DNA from: Chloroflexota bacterium
GTDB taxonomy: Bacteria > Chloroflexota > Anaerolineae > Aggregatilineales > Phototrophicaceae
Direction of reading: 5' to 3'
Assembly (NCBI GenBank): GCA_026713245.1
Contig: JAPOOU010000294.1
Location: 1-54,073, forward strand
DNA: 54,073 nucleotides
The notes beneath the pieces were generated by a model. That model did no database searches and was not told where the DNA came from. It saw only the letters and a program-made list of their open reading frames with translations. Every line of letters starts with the position of its first letter. The first letter of the stretch is position 1. Shown here in pieces: positions 36,289 through 44,099 of the stretch. The translations under genes and the position numbers were made by a program.

Positions 36289-36504
36289 ATGGCAGAAATC
36301 CAGAAACTCGATATAAAGCCCGATGCGGTCTATAACCGGCAGGAAGCGGCGGAACTGCTCGGCGTCAGCCTGAGCACGCTCAAGCGGCTAATCAAGAACG
36401 GGCATTTGCAGGTTAGCAAACCGGCCGGGATGCGTCGCGTGTTTATCACCGGCAAGAGCATTCAAGCCATGTTGGACTCGACCGTGATCGAGAAACAAGC
36501 TTAG
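36289..36504 (+). CDS. Small MerR/excisionase-type HTH DNA-binding protein
   Basis: This 71-residue protein consists almost wholly of a winged helix-turn-helix of the excisionase/HTH_17 type: YNRQEAAELLGVSLSTLKRL then IKNGHLQVSKPAGMRRVF. Such proteins include phage and plasmid Xis factors and small repressors. GGAAGG lies a few bases before the ATG. No integrase is nearby, so excisionase function is doubtful and a local regulator is more likely. The gene is followed after about 25 nt by the promoter of a non-coding transcription unit. Confidence 0.85.
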   Translation: MAEIQKLDIKPDAVYNRQEAAELLGVSLSTLKRLIKNGHLQVSKPAGMRRVFITGKSIQAMLDSTVIEKQA

Positions 36505-36529
36505 TCCAAAGCTGTAATAATCGCCGTAA

Positions 36530-36558
36530 TTGACTTGTCAGAGCCACAATGACATACT
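36530..36558 (+). promoter_or_regulatory. Promoter of the candidate RNA
   Basis: TTGACT (-35, 5/6) and CATACT (-10, 4/6) are separated by exactly 17 nt. There is no protein gene start within 450 nt downstream. Confidence 0.65.
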
Positions 36559-36564
36559 GTTGAA

Positions 36565-36997
36565 GGTTTGAACGAACCAACGGCTGATGCTGTTTCGAAT
36601 TGCCCCGACACGCGGAAAGGAGGACGAGCGCAATTGAATTGGCGCTCCAAAAGAACAAATGACCAGATTCAGCCAACATAGGCCTAGCCTGGTTCAGCCA
36701 GCGCGCCCGCGCTCCGGCGTCCGCTCGCGTGTAACGGCCTTGGATCCGCCCGTCTCTTCTACGGGTCGACCGCTGGCAATAGGCATGAGAAGCGCCATTC
36801 CGTCAACCGTCCCTGCCGAGGATCAGACTCGTAGCTGGAGCGATCGCGGCGCAGGCAATATGAATCCGGCTGGCAGTCCGAATCAATCGAAGTGTCGATC
36901 TCACGACGACAGTTTCCACCACTAAGGTGCGAATCTGTCACCTGCGATAATAGCCAAGCAAAGGGCGTGAGACGGCAAAAGTCTCACGCCCTTTTTT
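36565..36997 (+). ncRNA. Candidate structured non-coding RNA, about 430 nt
   Basis: The boundaries are inferred: about 7 nt past the -10 box to the end of the terminator T-run. Internal hairpins include GAGCGC/GCGCTC (36626-36648 region), CCCGT/ACGGG (near 36750-36766) and AGGTG/CACCT (near 36925-36942), besides the terminator stem. I compared it by eye with RNase P RNA, tmRNA, SRP RNA and 6S RNA and found none of their conserved signatures. It could be a regulatory RNA, the leader of the downstream genes cut off by attenuation, or a degenerated gene. Confidence 0.45.
36960..36997 (+). terminator. Very strong intrinsic terminator
   Basis: A perfect 14-bp stem (36960-36973 with 36981-36994, arms AAAGGGCGTGAGAC and GTCTCACGCCCTTT) with a 7-nt loop is followed by a run of T to 36997. 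It is the strongest terminator in the window. Confidence 0.95.
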
Positions 36998-37034
36998 GTT
37001 GAAAATGGATTGAAACAGAGCAGACCAAGACATC

Positions 37035-37328
37035 ATGACGAGCATGAGCAGAAGCGTACCACAACAGGACCAAGATCTGGAAAGCGCCAGGCGTCTGCAT
37101 CAGGCATACGACCTACTCGACGAGCTGCATTCGTCAATCTGCGAAGATCGCTGGCGGCGCCGCGCGGATTTCGAGAGCGCCGCGCAACTCATCAGTTGGC
37201 TGAAAGAAGTGAGCTACATCGCTCAAGAGAGCATCAACGAGCTTGAAGAGAGTCGAGCGCGAAGGACGACCGAGCTGCGAATCCTGGAAAAGCCCGTAGT
37301 GACAGTCCCCGAGGAAAAAGCCGAGTGA
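37035..37328 (+). CDS. Small helical hypothetical protein
   Basis: I do not recognise this 97-residue product. It is predicted to be largely alpha-helical and charged (LESARRLHQAYDLLDELHSS, then ISWLKEVSYIAQESINELEE), with Val/Pro near the C-terminus. A second ATG six codons in is an alternative start, and neither has a strong ribosome site. It lies between the strong terminator and the HNH gene. Coding is plausible from composition but not proven. Confidence 0.45.
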   Translation: MTSMSRSVPQQDQDLESARRLHQAYDLLDELHSSICEDRWRRRADFESAAQLISWLKEVSYIAQESINELEESRARRTTELRILEKPVVTVPEEKAE

Positions 37329-37471
37329 AGCGTGTTTTATGTGACAAACCACCATTCGCGCGAACAGAACGAGATTCTTGTCTGGCGTGAGCGCGACAGG
37401 GCAATGCGCCGGTCCCGCGCCGAGCGGCTCGGTAACGAAATACATATTCGTCAAAGCACGGATTTCATGTA

Positions 37472-37477
37472 TATAAT
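37472..37477 (+). promoter_or_regulatory. -10 box before the HNH gene
   Basis: A perfect TATAAT sits about 55 nt before the GTG start of the HNH endonuclease gene, after a TG two bases away. No good -35 hexamer is visible, so it may act as an extended -10 promoter. Confidence 0.4.
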
Positions 37478-37531
37478 AGGTGGCAGTCAATACTTGAGAT
37501 CTGACAAGCAAGTTGAGAGGCTCAAGAAGTC

Positions 37532-38080
37532 GTGGCCAGGTCCATCGTTTTGCAGAATCGAGTTCTGTTGCTCAACGGTAGCACGTGGGAGCCCCTGTCC
37601 GTGATAACGGTGCAGCGCGCGATCAACCTGTTGCTTGCGGGTAAAGCGATCGCCGTCGAACAGACCGGGCAATTCTTGAACACGGTCCGCACCAAGTTTG
37701 AGGTTCCCTCCGTGATCGCGCTTCGATCCTACGTCAATGTCCCGCGGCGCAAGTCTCACTGGAGCCGCAAGGGTGTGCTGGTACGCGACAACTACACCTG
37801 CATCTATTGCGGAGTCAAGATGGGCGCGCTGGGAAAAGGCATAGTGCTCAGCAAGCGAGATTTCACGATTGATCACATCATTCCGCGATCCAAGGGCGGC
37901 AAGGATACCTGGTCCAATACCGCCTGCGCCTGCTCCAAATGCAACCATCGCAAAAGCAACCGACTGCATAACGTCGCCGGCATGCGCCTGCTTTGGGAAC
38001 CGAAAACCCCGCGTACCAGCTACCTCGTGATCGCGCTTGGTTCTGGTCCCGAAATTTGGAAGCAATACGTCGAGATTTAG
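37532..38080 (+). CDS. HNH endonuclease family protein
   Basis: This 182-residue protein belongs to the HNH family that is common as a stand-alone gene in Cyanobacteria, Deinococcus and Chloroflexota. A zinc ribbon is formed by CIYCG (about 91-95) and CSKCN (about 130-134), and the HNH core reads DHIIPRSKGGKDTWSN with the terminal HRKSNR. The N-terminal 80 residues (LLNGSTWEPLSVI, RAINLLLAGKA) are typical of the family. The start is GTG. It probably nicks or cuts DNA; whether it serves defence, repair or a mobile element is unknown. Confidence 0.9.
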   Translation: MARSIVLQNRVLLLNGSTWEPLSVITVQRAINLLLAGKAIAVEQTGQFLNTVRTKFEVPSVIALRSYVNVPRRKSHWSRKGVLVRDNYTCIYCGVKMGALGKGIVLSKRDFTIDHIIPRSKGGKDTWSNTACACSKCNHRKSNRLHNVAGMRLLWEPKTPRTSYLVIALGSGPEIWKQYVEI

Positions 38081-38139
38081 CGACATCCCGCAACTTGCCG
38101 CCGAAATCCTCCGCAGTTGCCTGTCGCAACCGGCTAAGA

Positions 38140-38766
38140 TTATGTCAGCGCCAATCGAAGGGTTTGCGCAAACAATTGGCAGCCAATGTAGGCAAGGAAA
38201 AGCGCGCAGGCTAGGTTTATCCGGCGAAAAATGCGCTGGTTTAGCAGTCGTCGACCGTATTCGACCACGGTAGCGAAGAAGAAGCACCAGCAGACCTGCG
38301 CGATCATGAATCCCGAGAAGAATACCAAGAGGTGAATCGGCTGCGGGTTGAGGAATCCCAAGCCGATGATGGCGCCGCTCATGCCCAGCCAGGCTGTGAT
38401 GTTCTGTGGATTGGAAAGAGAAAGCATGGCGCCGGCGACAAAGTGATTGCTCCGCGCGTCTCCGTCCGCGGCGATTGCGATGTCCTGGCGCGAGGCTCTC
38501 CAAGCATCCCAAGCGTAGCGCAAGATCAGCCCAGAACCAAATAGCCCGAGCAGCAGGGTCACAAACCGGTTCTGAAACAATACTGACGCGCCCAGAAGCG
38601 CCAGCGCCGCCCAGACGCCGTCGCCTACCAGCGATCCCAACTCGACGTGCAGGGCAGCGCTCCATCCGCTGGCTATGCCGCGCCGCAACGCTTCAAATCC
38701 GATGACGCCGGGCTGGACGGCAAAAGCCAGCGAAAGCGCAAATGCGGTAAAGAACAGGACTTCCAT
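38140..38766 (-). CDS. LysE-family amino acid exporter
   Basis: This 208-residue membrane protein has six hydrophobic helices and the LysE/RhtB pattern: SLAFAVQPGVIGFEALRRG near the N-terminus (substrate-path motif) and MLSLSNPQNITAWLGM in helix 4. Such proteins export basic or neutral amino acids. The ATG at 38766 gives the standard length; the longer frame to 38892 adds 42 polar residues and is unlikely. It faces the HNH gene tail to tail across 59 nt. Confidence 0.88.
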   Translation of the reverse strand: MEVLFFTAFALSLAFAVQPGVIGFEALRRGIASGWSAALHVELGSLVGDGVWAALALLGASVLFQNRFVTLLLGLFGSGLILRYAWDAWRASRQDIAIAADGDARSNHFVAGAMLSLSNPQNITAWLGMSGAIIGLGFLNPQPIHLLVFFSGFMIAQVCWCFFFATVVEYGRRLLNQRIFRRINLACALFLAYIGCQLFAQTLRLALT

Positions 38767-38919
38767 CGCGCGAAAAGAATATGACTGGATAATTGTGGCA
38801 ATTCTAGCGTCGCCGCCCGCGCCAAAAAGGGGGAAGATGCGCCAAGAATGTCCGACGTTCCTTGTATGATTACTACAACTGATGACTTGCAACCGGGAGG
38901 CAAGATGTGGTCAAGTGGC

Positions 38920-40059
38920 TCAGTCTTCTGCGTTCCACTCCAGGAGCAGCGCCGCGATCAATGCCGCCTGGCGCGGCAAGCTGCTGATAATGACGTGTTC
39001 GTGGGTCGCATGCGCGCCATCGCCATGCGCGCCCAAGCCATCCAGCGTGGGAACGCCCATAGCCGCAGTGAAATTGCCGTCCGAGCCGCCGCCGGTGCCG
39101 CCTTCGTATATTGTTACCCCGTGCTTGTCGCCGATAGCCGCGGCCTTTTCGAACAAGCCCGGGCGACGTTCCATGGGCGGGCGATGTCCCTGCCGGGTGC
39201 AAATCACCTTTGCGCCGGGCATCTTGGGATAGAGATTACTCAGCGCATCGTGCAGATGATCCATCGCGTCGATTGTCATGACTCGCGTATCGATATGAGC
39301 CTCGACACGCGCCGGAATCACATTGCCGGCTGAACCACCCGCCACAACAGTAATCGACACTGATGTGCCATACTTGAGGTCGTTCAGGCGATTGATTTCC
39401 AGGGCCTGTTGCGCAAATTCTATGATGGCGTTAATGCCTTCCTGTGGCGCAATGCCAGCGTGCGCGGCCCGCCCTTCCACGATCAACTCGTATTTGCCGC
39501 CTCCCTTGCGCCAGGTTTTGATCGTGCCTTCTTGGGTTGCCGGCTCCATCACCAGCACAAGTTGGCTATCCGCCGCCAGTTGCTTGATTAGCGGCTCGGA
39601 AAAGGGACTGCCGATTTCTTCTTCCGTGGTCACCAGAAACAGAATTGGGCGAGCCGGCAACTGGCCGCGCGCGATCAAACCGGCGATGGCCTCCAGGGCA
39701 ATGACCGCGCCGCCCTTCATATCAAGGGCGCCGGGACCATAATAGCGCCCGTCCTCGATCTTGATCGGCATGGTTTCCAGCGACCCGATCGGATGCACGG
39801 TATCTATGTGGACCAAGAAGAGGAAAGGCTTGCCATGCGCATCCGCGTTCCACTTGGCCAGCAAAAAGTCGCCGCATGCACCCTGCGGATAACGGATGAT
39901 CGAATCGGCGTGCATGGCCTGGAATCGCTCATCCATCCAGTCGACGAGCCGGTCGACCTGCATCTTCTCGCGCGTGAAGGACTCGCGCCCGACCATCTCC
40001 GTCAATGCATCCAGCATGTATTCTGTACGATCTGTGAAATAGTTGAGCAATTCTGACAT
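38920..40059 (-). CDS. M20 family metallopeptidase (glutamate carboxypeptidase-like)
   Basis: The product is a di-zinc exopeptidase or deacylase of the CPG2-like M20 branch. Metal ligands are visible: VHIDTVHP (His, Asp), ALDMKGGA (Asp), TTEEEIGS (catalytic Glu-Glu), and a late His in THEH. The lid domain holds RAAHAGIAP. I chose the ATG at 40059 because GGGGAAAG lies right before it and an upstream ATG contains that ribosome site; this gives 379 residues. Substrates may be folate, N-acyl or dipeptide compounds. Confidence 0.9.
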   Translation of the reverse strand: MSELLNYFTDRTEYMLDALTEMVGRESFTREKMQVDRLVDWMDERFQAMHADSIIRYPQGACGDFLLAKWNADAHGKPFLFLVHIDTVHPIGSLETMPIKIEDGRYYGPGALDMKGGAVIALEAIAGLIARGQLPARPILFLVTTEEEIGSPFSEPLIKQLAADSQLVLVMEPATQEGTIKTWRKGGGKYELIVEGRAAHAGIAPQEGINAIIEFAQQALEINRLNDLKYGTSVSITVVAGGSAGNVIPARVEAHIDTRVMTIDAMDHLHDALSNLYPKMPGAKVICTRQGHRPPMERRPGLFEKAAAIGDKHGVTIYEGGTGGGSDGNFTAAMGVPTLDGLGAHGDGAHATHEHVIISSLPRQAALIAALLLEWNAED

Positions 40060-40095
40060 CTTTCCCCTTTTCAACGACGGCCAACCCGGCGCGCT

Positions 40096-40959
40096 TCAGC
40101 CACCAAGATTCAATGACAGCCACTCCGCCAGTTGGTCCAAGATTTCGGGTTGATTGACCAACAATTCTACACCTCTGCCGCGATCGTATTCAAGGAATTG
40201 CGCCTCGCCGGCAGCAGACCGCGCCAGGGCCCGAGCCGCGGCATTGGCTTCGGCGTCGTCCCTAGCCGCGGCCAGCCAGAGCGGACGCGCGCCATAGCTC
40301 AACAGCATGTTCAACAAAGTATCCCGCGACAAGGGGCTGAGTAGCGCGGCAGCGTCGCACAATTCGTTGACAGCGCAGCCGAGCAGCGCCAGGTCGGCCG
40401 AGCGGTCCGCGCCAATAATGGCAATCCATCCCGCGTCGACCTTGCTGATGGCGGTCAGGGAGCGCAGTATGGTGCTCAGGTGCTGCGCCTCCAACCAACC
40501 GCCGGTTTCGAGGGCCAAGACAATAAATCCCCGCTCCGCCAAACGCTTGGTCAGCGGACGCCATTTTGATACGTCCCGACTCAATATTAGTATGCCCGGC
40601 TGGCGCAAAACGCTGAAACCGTAGCGTTCGCCTTCCAACACCGCGCCGTCTTCCAAAACGACCTTGACGCGACGTGTAGAATCTCCTACGGGCGCCGGCG
40701 GAAGTACGGCGTCGACGGGCAAGGCGGCGAAACTCGGGTCCGTGCGTCCAATTACGCTGGCGTCGTCTCGATATAATTCTTCGGACGACAGTATCTCGGT
40801 CGTCGGCTCGGCATCGGGCCGCGGCGGCAAGGCCGTTGCCGTAGGCGCGGATACTGTTGGATTAGCCGCCGCCAGTGTGCATCCTGCAACCAGCGCCGCG
40901 ACGCAGAAAAACAGGAAGCAGCGGCATACTGATGATCGGGAACGAGCAAACGATATCAT
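40096..40959 (-). CDS. Lipoprotein with alpha/beta-hydrolase-like domain
   Basis: A lipoprotein signal ends in the lipobox LVAGC (Cys27 from the ATG at 40959), so the protein is anchored on the outer face of the membrane. After a Pro/Thr/Ala-rich linker comes an alpha/beta-hydrolase-like domain (about 90-285). At the nucleophile elbow the sequence is IIGADRSADLA, with Asp where Ser is usual and without the GxSxG motif, so hydrolase activity is uncertain. An ATG nine codons further upstream overlaps the preceding gene. The function is not established. Confidence 0.7.
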   Translation of the reverse strand: MISFARSRSSVCRCFLFFCVAALVAGCTLAAANPTVSAPTATALPPRPDAEPTTEILSSEELYRDDASVIGRTDPSFAALPVDAVLPPAPVGDSTRRVKVVLEDGAVLEGERYGFSVLRQPGILILSRDVSKWRPLTKRLAERGFIVLALETGGWLEAQHLSTILRSLTAISKVDAGWIAIIGADRSADLALLGCAVNELCDAAALLSPLSRDTLLNMLLSYGARPLWLAAARDDAEANAAARALARSAAGEAQFLEYDRGRGVELLVNQPEILDQLAEWLSLNLGG

Positions 40960-40969
40960 CGCGAGCTGC

Positions 40970-41737
40970 TCAGCCCCAACTGGCAAAGACTATCATTCGT
41001 TCGCTTTCGGATGTGTATTCCCCGCGGCCGGTATCGCCGTAGACCTCCGCCAGCCCAAGACCGCAGCGTTCCAAAAGCAGTTTGAGTTCAGCCAGGAAAA
41101 AGTAGCGAAGTTTGTGTGGCGCGTACAGCCTCTTAACGGCGCCATCGCCATCGATAATGTCGTAGATCCAGTCGACATACAGCAGTTGCTCGGCGCGGTC
41201 GATGAAACTGGCAGACTGCAGCATAACCATGTGCCCCGTTTCCGGATCCAGGAAGGTTCGTTCCAACGTGGGCGCCTCGGTATCGTGCGACGCGAATGCG
41301 GGACCCGCGTTGGGCAGATCAATGACCAACAGGCCGTCGTCCGCAAGCCAGCGACGCACCTTGCTCAGCAGCGCGATCTGCCGGTCTTGTTCGTGAAAGT
41401 GCATCAGTACGTTATAGGTCAACAAGATCAAGGCAAAATTCGATTGATAGTCATGTTTCAAGACATCAGCATGGATGGCGCTTATCTTTGCTTCAAGCAG
41501 CGCGCTCCGTTCCAGGTTGCGCGCAAGCCTGTCCAGCATGGCGCTGTCATTGTCGACGCCATGGACACGATGCCCTTGCCGCGCCAGGTGAATTAGTACG
41601 CGGCCGGTGCCGCAGCCTACATCGAGGATGTCGCCCTTGTACTCCTGGGCGAGCTCGGTATAGAGCTGCAAATCATCCGTTTTGTCGGCGTTCTCCGCAT
41701 CGTAGAAGCGCGCCACCCTTGTATAAAACGCTGACAT
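40970..41737 (-). CDS. Class I SAM-dependent methyltransferase
   Basis: Motif I DILDVGCGTGRVL, the acidic motif VHGVDNDSAML and the post-motif ALILLTYNVLMHF define a small-molecule type methyltransferase. I chose the ATG at 41737 (MSAFYTRVARFYD), the usual beginning of this family; the longer frame to 41869 adds 44 residues of unrelated composition. It lies 10 nt before the lipoprotein gene, so the two may be co-transcribed. The substrate is unknown. Confidence 0.88.
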   Translation of the reverse strand: MSAFYTRVARFYDAENADKTDDLQLYTELAQEYKGDILDVGCGTGRVLIHLARQGHRVHGVDNDSAMLDRLARNLERSALLEAKISAIHADVLKHDYQSNFALILLTYNVLMHFHEQDRQIALLSKVRRWLADDGLLVIDLPNAGPAFASHDTEAPTLERTFLDPETGHMVMLQSASFIDRAEQLLYVDWIYDIIDGDGAVKRLYAPHKLRYFFLAELKLLLERCGLGLAEVYGDTGRGEYTSESERMIVFASWG

Positions 41738-41865
41738 TCTCTGCCCCGTGAAACCCTTCAATGCGTTTGAAACGCTATGCCCTCCAGTGTAGACCGATAA
41801 AGAAATTAACGATACGTCCGAAGCGCCGGCGAATTGCCCCCAAACTGAGATAATTCTGCGACATT

Positions 41866-41902
41866 TCATTGCTAATCTGCGGGCAATGAGGACATTTCCT
41901 CA
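41866..41902. promoter_or_regulatory. Two interleaved inverted repeats before the repeat-protein gene
   Basis: TCATTGC/GCAATGA (41866-41872 with 41883-41889) and TGAGGA/TCCTCA (41887-41902, 4-nt loop) share bases and can form only one at a time. They end 35 nt before the start of the exported repeat protein and could be an operator for the regulator encoded downstream. I could not place a good promoter around them. Confidence 0.4.
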
Positions 41903-41936
41903 GCAAATCCGAACAAGTTCAGAATGAGGTGCAGAC

Positions 41937-43316
41937 ATGAAGAAGAACAATATGTGGACCGCGACTATGGTGGTGATGATTATCATCGTTGTTCTCGGCT
42001 CATACAGCATCATCGGACCCGTAATTGGCCAAGAGTCCGAATCGTCCGAAGGAGGGGGCGAGCATCGGACCGAAAGCAGCGAAGGCAGCGCCGGCGAAGG
42101 CACTGAAGGCAGAAGCGGCGGCGACGCCTCAGAAGGCGTCGGCGCAAACGCCTTGGCGCTCGATCAAACTTACGATGTCACAGTCAATGGCGCGCGCTTG
42201 ATCCTCAGCTACGATGCCGCCAGCAATCAGTTCATCGGCACGGTTGAGAACACGTCCAACGCTGCGCTGACGCGGGTACGGGTGGAAATCCACCTCTCCA
42301 ACGGCCTGGAACTGGGACCAACCAACCCGACCGATTTGGCTGCCGGACAAGTCCTCGACATTGTCCTGGATGCCGGCGCCCAAGCATTTGACGCCTGGAC
42401 GCCCCATGCCGAAGTCGGCGCGGGCGAAGGCGCGGGCACTGAAGGCGCAGCCGAGCACGGCGGACAAGGCCGCGAAGGTACTGAAGGCAGCGGCAGCGCC
42501 GAAGGCGCCGGCGAAAGCGGCGACCCCTCCAGCCCAATCCTCGCGCTCGATGAATCCTGGGACGGCAGCGTCAACGGCGTCAGAACATCCATGGCTTACG
42601 ATCCGGCCAGGGGCGCATTCACCGGCTTCGTGGAAAACCCCGGCGACACGACCGTCTGCTTCGTACAGATCGAGCTCAACCTCAAGCAAGGTACGCAGAC
42701 TGTGGTTGAACTGGGACCCCAGCCCATCGGCGATCTCGCCCCCGGGCAGCGCGCCCCGGTCGAACTGCTCGTGGCTGACGAACCGCTGGCCGCCGGCCTG
42801 GCCTTTGATGCCTGGGAAATCCATCCCGAAGTCTTTGACTGCGGCGGACCCGGACCCGTCAACACCGAAGGCGCCGGTGAAGGCAGCAGCGGCGCTGAAG
42901 GCATGGCGAACGGCAGCGATGCCGCCGAAGGCAGTGGCGCAAACGCCCTGGCATTGAACCAAATCTACGATGTCACAGCCAATGGCGGGCGCTTGGTCAT
43001 GCGCTACGATGAAGCCAACAACCGCTTCGTCGGCAAGGTCGTCAATATGACCAACGCCACCCTGACTCGAGCGCGGGTGGAAATCCACCTCTCCAATGGC
43101 CTGGAACTGGGACCAACCAACCCGACCGATATCCCGCCCGGCTATCAGCTGTCCCTAACCATGCCCGCTACTGACCAGGCCTTCGACACCTGGGCGCCGC
43201 ACGCCGAGTTCGGCATGGGCGAAGGCGGCGGCGCTGAAGGCGCGGGTGAGCATGGCGGCAGCGGCGGTAGCGAAGGCCGCGGCGAGCACGGCGGCAGTGA
43301 AGGCGGCGGCGGCTGA
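41937..43316 (+). CDS. Exported protein with three beta-sandwich-like repeats and Gly/Glu/His-rich linkers
   Basis: I do not recognise a named family, though the repeats resemble FxLYD-like beta domains. An N-terminal membrane helix (9-31) acts as signal or anchor. Three repeats follow: 71-160, 198-302 and 336-425, sharing ALxLxxxYDVTxNG, YDxxxxxFxGxVxN, a VEIHLSNGLELGP-like strand and FDxWxPHxE. Repeats 1 and 3 are nearly the same; repeat 2 is diverged and carries the only two Cys (241, 302). Linkers and tail (32-70, 160-197, 303-335, 426-459) are low-complexity Gly/Glu/Ser with His, e.g. GEHGGSGGSEGRGEH. GAGG precedes the ATG. The two-component genes follow after about 105 nt, so it may be their target or their sensory partner. 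Metal binding by the acidic/His linkers is speculation. Confidence 0.8.
   Translation: MKKNNMWTATMVVMIIIVVLGSYSIIGPVIGQESESSEGGGEHRTESSEGSAGEGTEGRSGGDASEGVGANALALDQTYDVTVNGARLILSYDAASNQFIGTVENTSNAALTRVRVEIHLSNGLELGPTNPTDLAAGQVLDIVLDAGAQAFDAWTPHAEVGAGEGAGTEGAAEHGGQGREGTEGSGSAEGAGESGDPSSPILALDESWDGSVNGVRTSMAYDPARGAFTGFVENPGDTTVCFVQIELNLKQGTQTVVELGPQPIGDLAPGQRAPVELLVADEPLAAGLAFDAWEIHPEVFDCGGPGPVNTEGAGEGSSGAEGMANGSDAAEGSGANALALNQIYDVTANGGRLVMRYDEANNRFVGKVVNMTNATLTRARVEIHLSNGLELGPTNPTDIPPGYQLSLTMPATDQAFDTWAPHAEFGMGEGGGAEGAGEHGGSGGSEGRGEHGGSEGGGG
42280..42335 (+). repeat. Intragenic repeat, copy A
   Basis: These 56 nt of repeat 1 match 43075-43130 of repeat 3 at 55 positions, the single difference being silent (aac to aat). 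They encode RVEIHLSNGLELGPTNPTD in part. Confidence 0.9.
43075..43130 (+). repeat. Intragenic repeat, copy B
   Basis: This is the second copy of the 56-nt segment at 42280-42335. The flanking parts of repeats 1 and 3 differ much more, which suggests local gene conversion or recent recombination. Confidence 0.9.
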
Positions 43317-43421
43317 GCGCAGCCATGAGCCCCCTTCAACCTTGAACCAGCCAACCGGTAAAACCTATACTCAGGCGCGTTGTCCGAACAGACAGCGCGC
43401 CTGAACCATTTGCGAGGCATC

Positions 43422-44099
43422 ATGAGTCAAACCATCCTGATCATTGAAGACGACAGTCGAATTGCCAACTGGATGAAGATCTATTTTCAGCGGGCGGGTT
43501 TCAGCGCCGAGGTTGCATATGACGGCCAGGCCGGTCTTGCCGCCGCCCGCAGCCTGGCGCCCGACCTGATCATCCTTGATTTAATGCTTCCGCGATTTGA
43601 CGGCATTGCGGTATGTAATGCCTTGCGGCGCGAATCCGATGTACCGATTATCATGCTGACGGCCAGGGAGACACATGCCGAACGGATCAAGGGCTTGGAA
43701 AGCGGGGCGGATGATTATATCGTCAAGCCCTTCAACCCGGATGAAGTTGTTGCCCGCGCCAAAGCCGTATTACGCCGGGTAGAGGGCGAAGTTCAGCACG
43801 TGTTGACCTGCGGAAACATCAGCCTCAATATTACGACCCGAAGCTTGACGATCGACGAGCAACCGGTCTCGTTGAGCCAGACGCAGTTTGCCTTGCTGGT
43901 TGCTTTCATGCGTCATCCGAATCAGATCCTCACAAGAGAACAACTCATTTCCCTGGCTTTGGACAATGATTTTGATGGCTTTGATCGGGCGATAGACAAT
44001 CATATCCTTCGCCTGCGCAAGCAACTGGCAAGCGGCGGTCACCAACCGATTCAAACCGTCTATGGCACCGGCTATCGATTTGTCGTGGAGGAGGGATAA
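43422..44099 (+). CDS. OmpR/PhoB-family response regulator
   Basis: The receiver domain has IIEDD (acidic pocket), phospho-acceptor Asp53 in LIILDLMLPRFDG, MLTARE (Thr80) and Lys102 in YIVKPF. The C-terminal winged helix ends with the classical IQTVYGTGYRFV. I chose the ATG at 43422 (MSQTILIIEDD) because GAGG lies 5 nt before it; the frame opens further upstream only with a TTG. Its stop overlaps the kinase start by one base (TAATG). It probably controls the adjacent exported protein. Confidence 0.95.
   Translation: MSQTILIIEDDSRIANWMKIYFQRAGFSAEVAYDGQAGLAAARSLAPDLIILDLMLPRFDGIAVCNALRRESDVPIIMLTARETHAERIKGLESGADDYIVKPFNPDEVVARAKAVLRRVEGEVQHVLTCGNISLNITTRSLTIDEQPVSLSQTQFALLVAFMRHPNQILTREQLISLALDNDFDGFDRAIDNHILRLRKQLASGGHQPIQTVYGTGYRFVVEEG

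Larger units (their letters stand above)
36505..37034. other. Gene-free stretch holding a candidate RNA gene
   Basis: In these 530 bases I see no convincing protein gene. An 88-codon frame (36659-36925) has a skewed Arg/Ser/Pro composition, no ribosome site and no family. AAAGGAGG at 36616-36623 precedes only a 15-codon TTG-started frame. The stretch does contain a promoter, several hairpins and a strong terminator, described separately. Confidence 0.6.

Noticed and set aside
36588..36612. TTCGAAT sequence resembling a tRNA T-loop
   Set aside because: The flanking bases do not pair into a T-arm and no anticodon or acceptor stem can be built.
36659..36925. 88-codon open frame inside the candidate RNA
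   Set aside because: Composition dominated by Arg, Ser and Pro, no ribosome site, no family; kept only as an alternative to the RNA call.
37487..38665. 392-codon open frame on the minus strand
   Set aside because: It spans the opposite strand of the HNH gene and a shifted frame of the LysE gene; both have clear family motifs.
42129..43088. 319-codon open frame on the minus strand
   Set aside because: It mirrors the repeat structure of the exported protein gene; the plus frame has a membrane signal, ribosome site and operon context.
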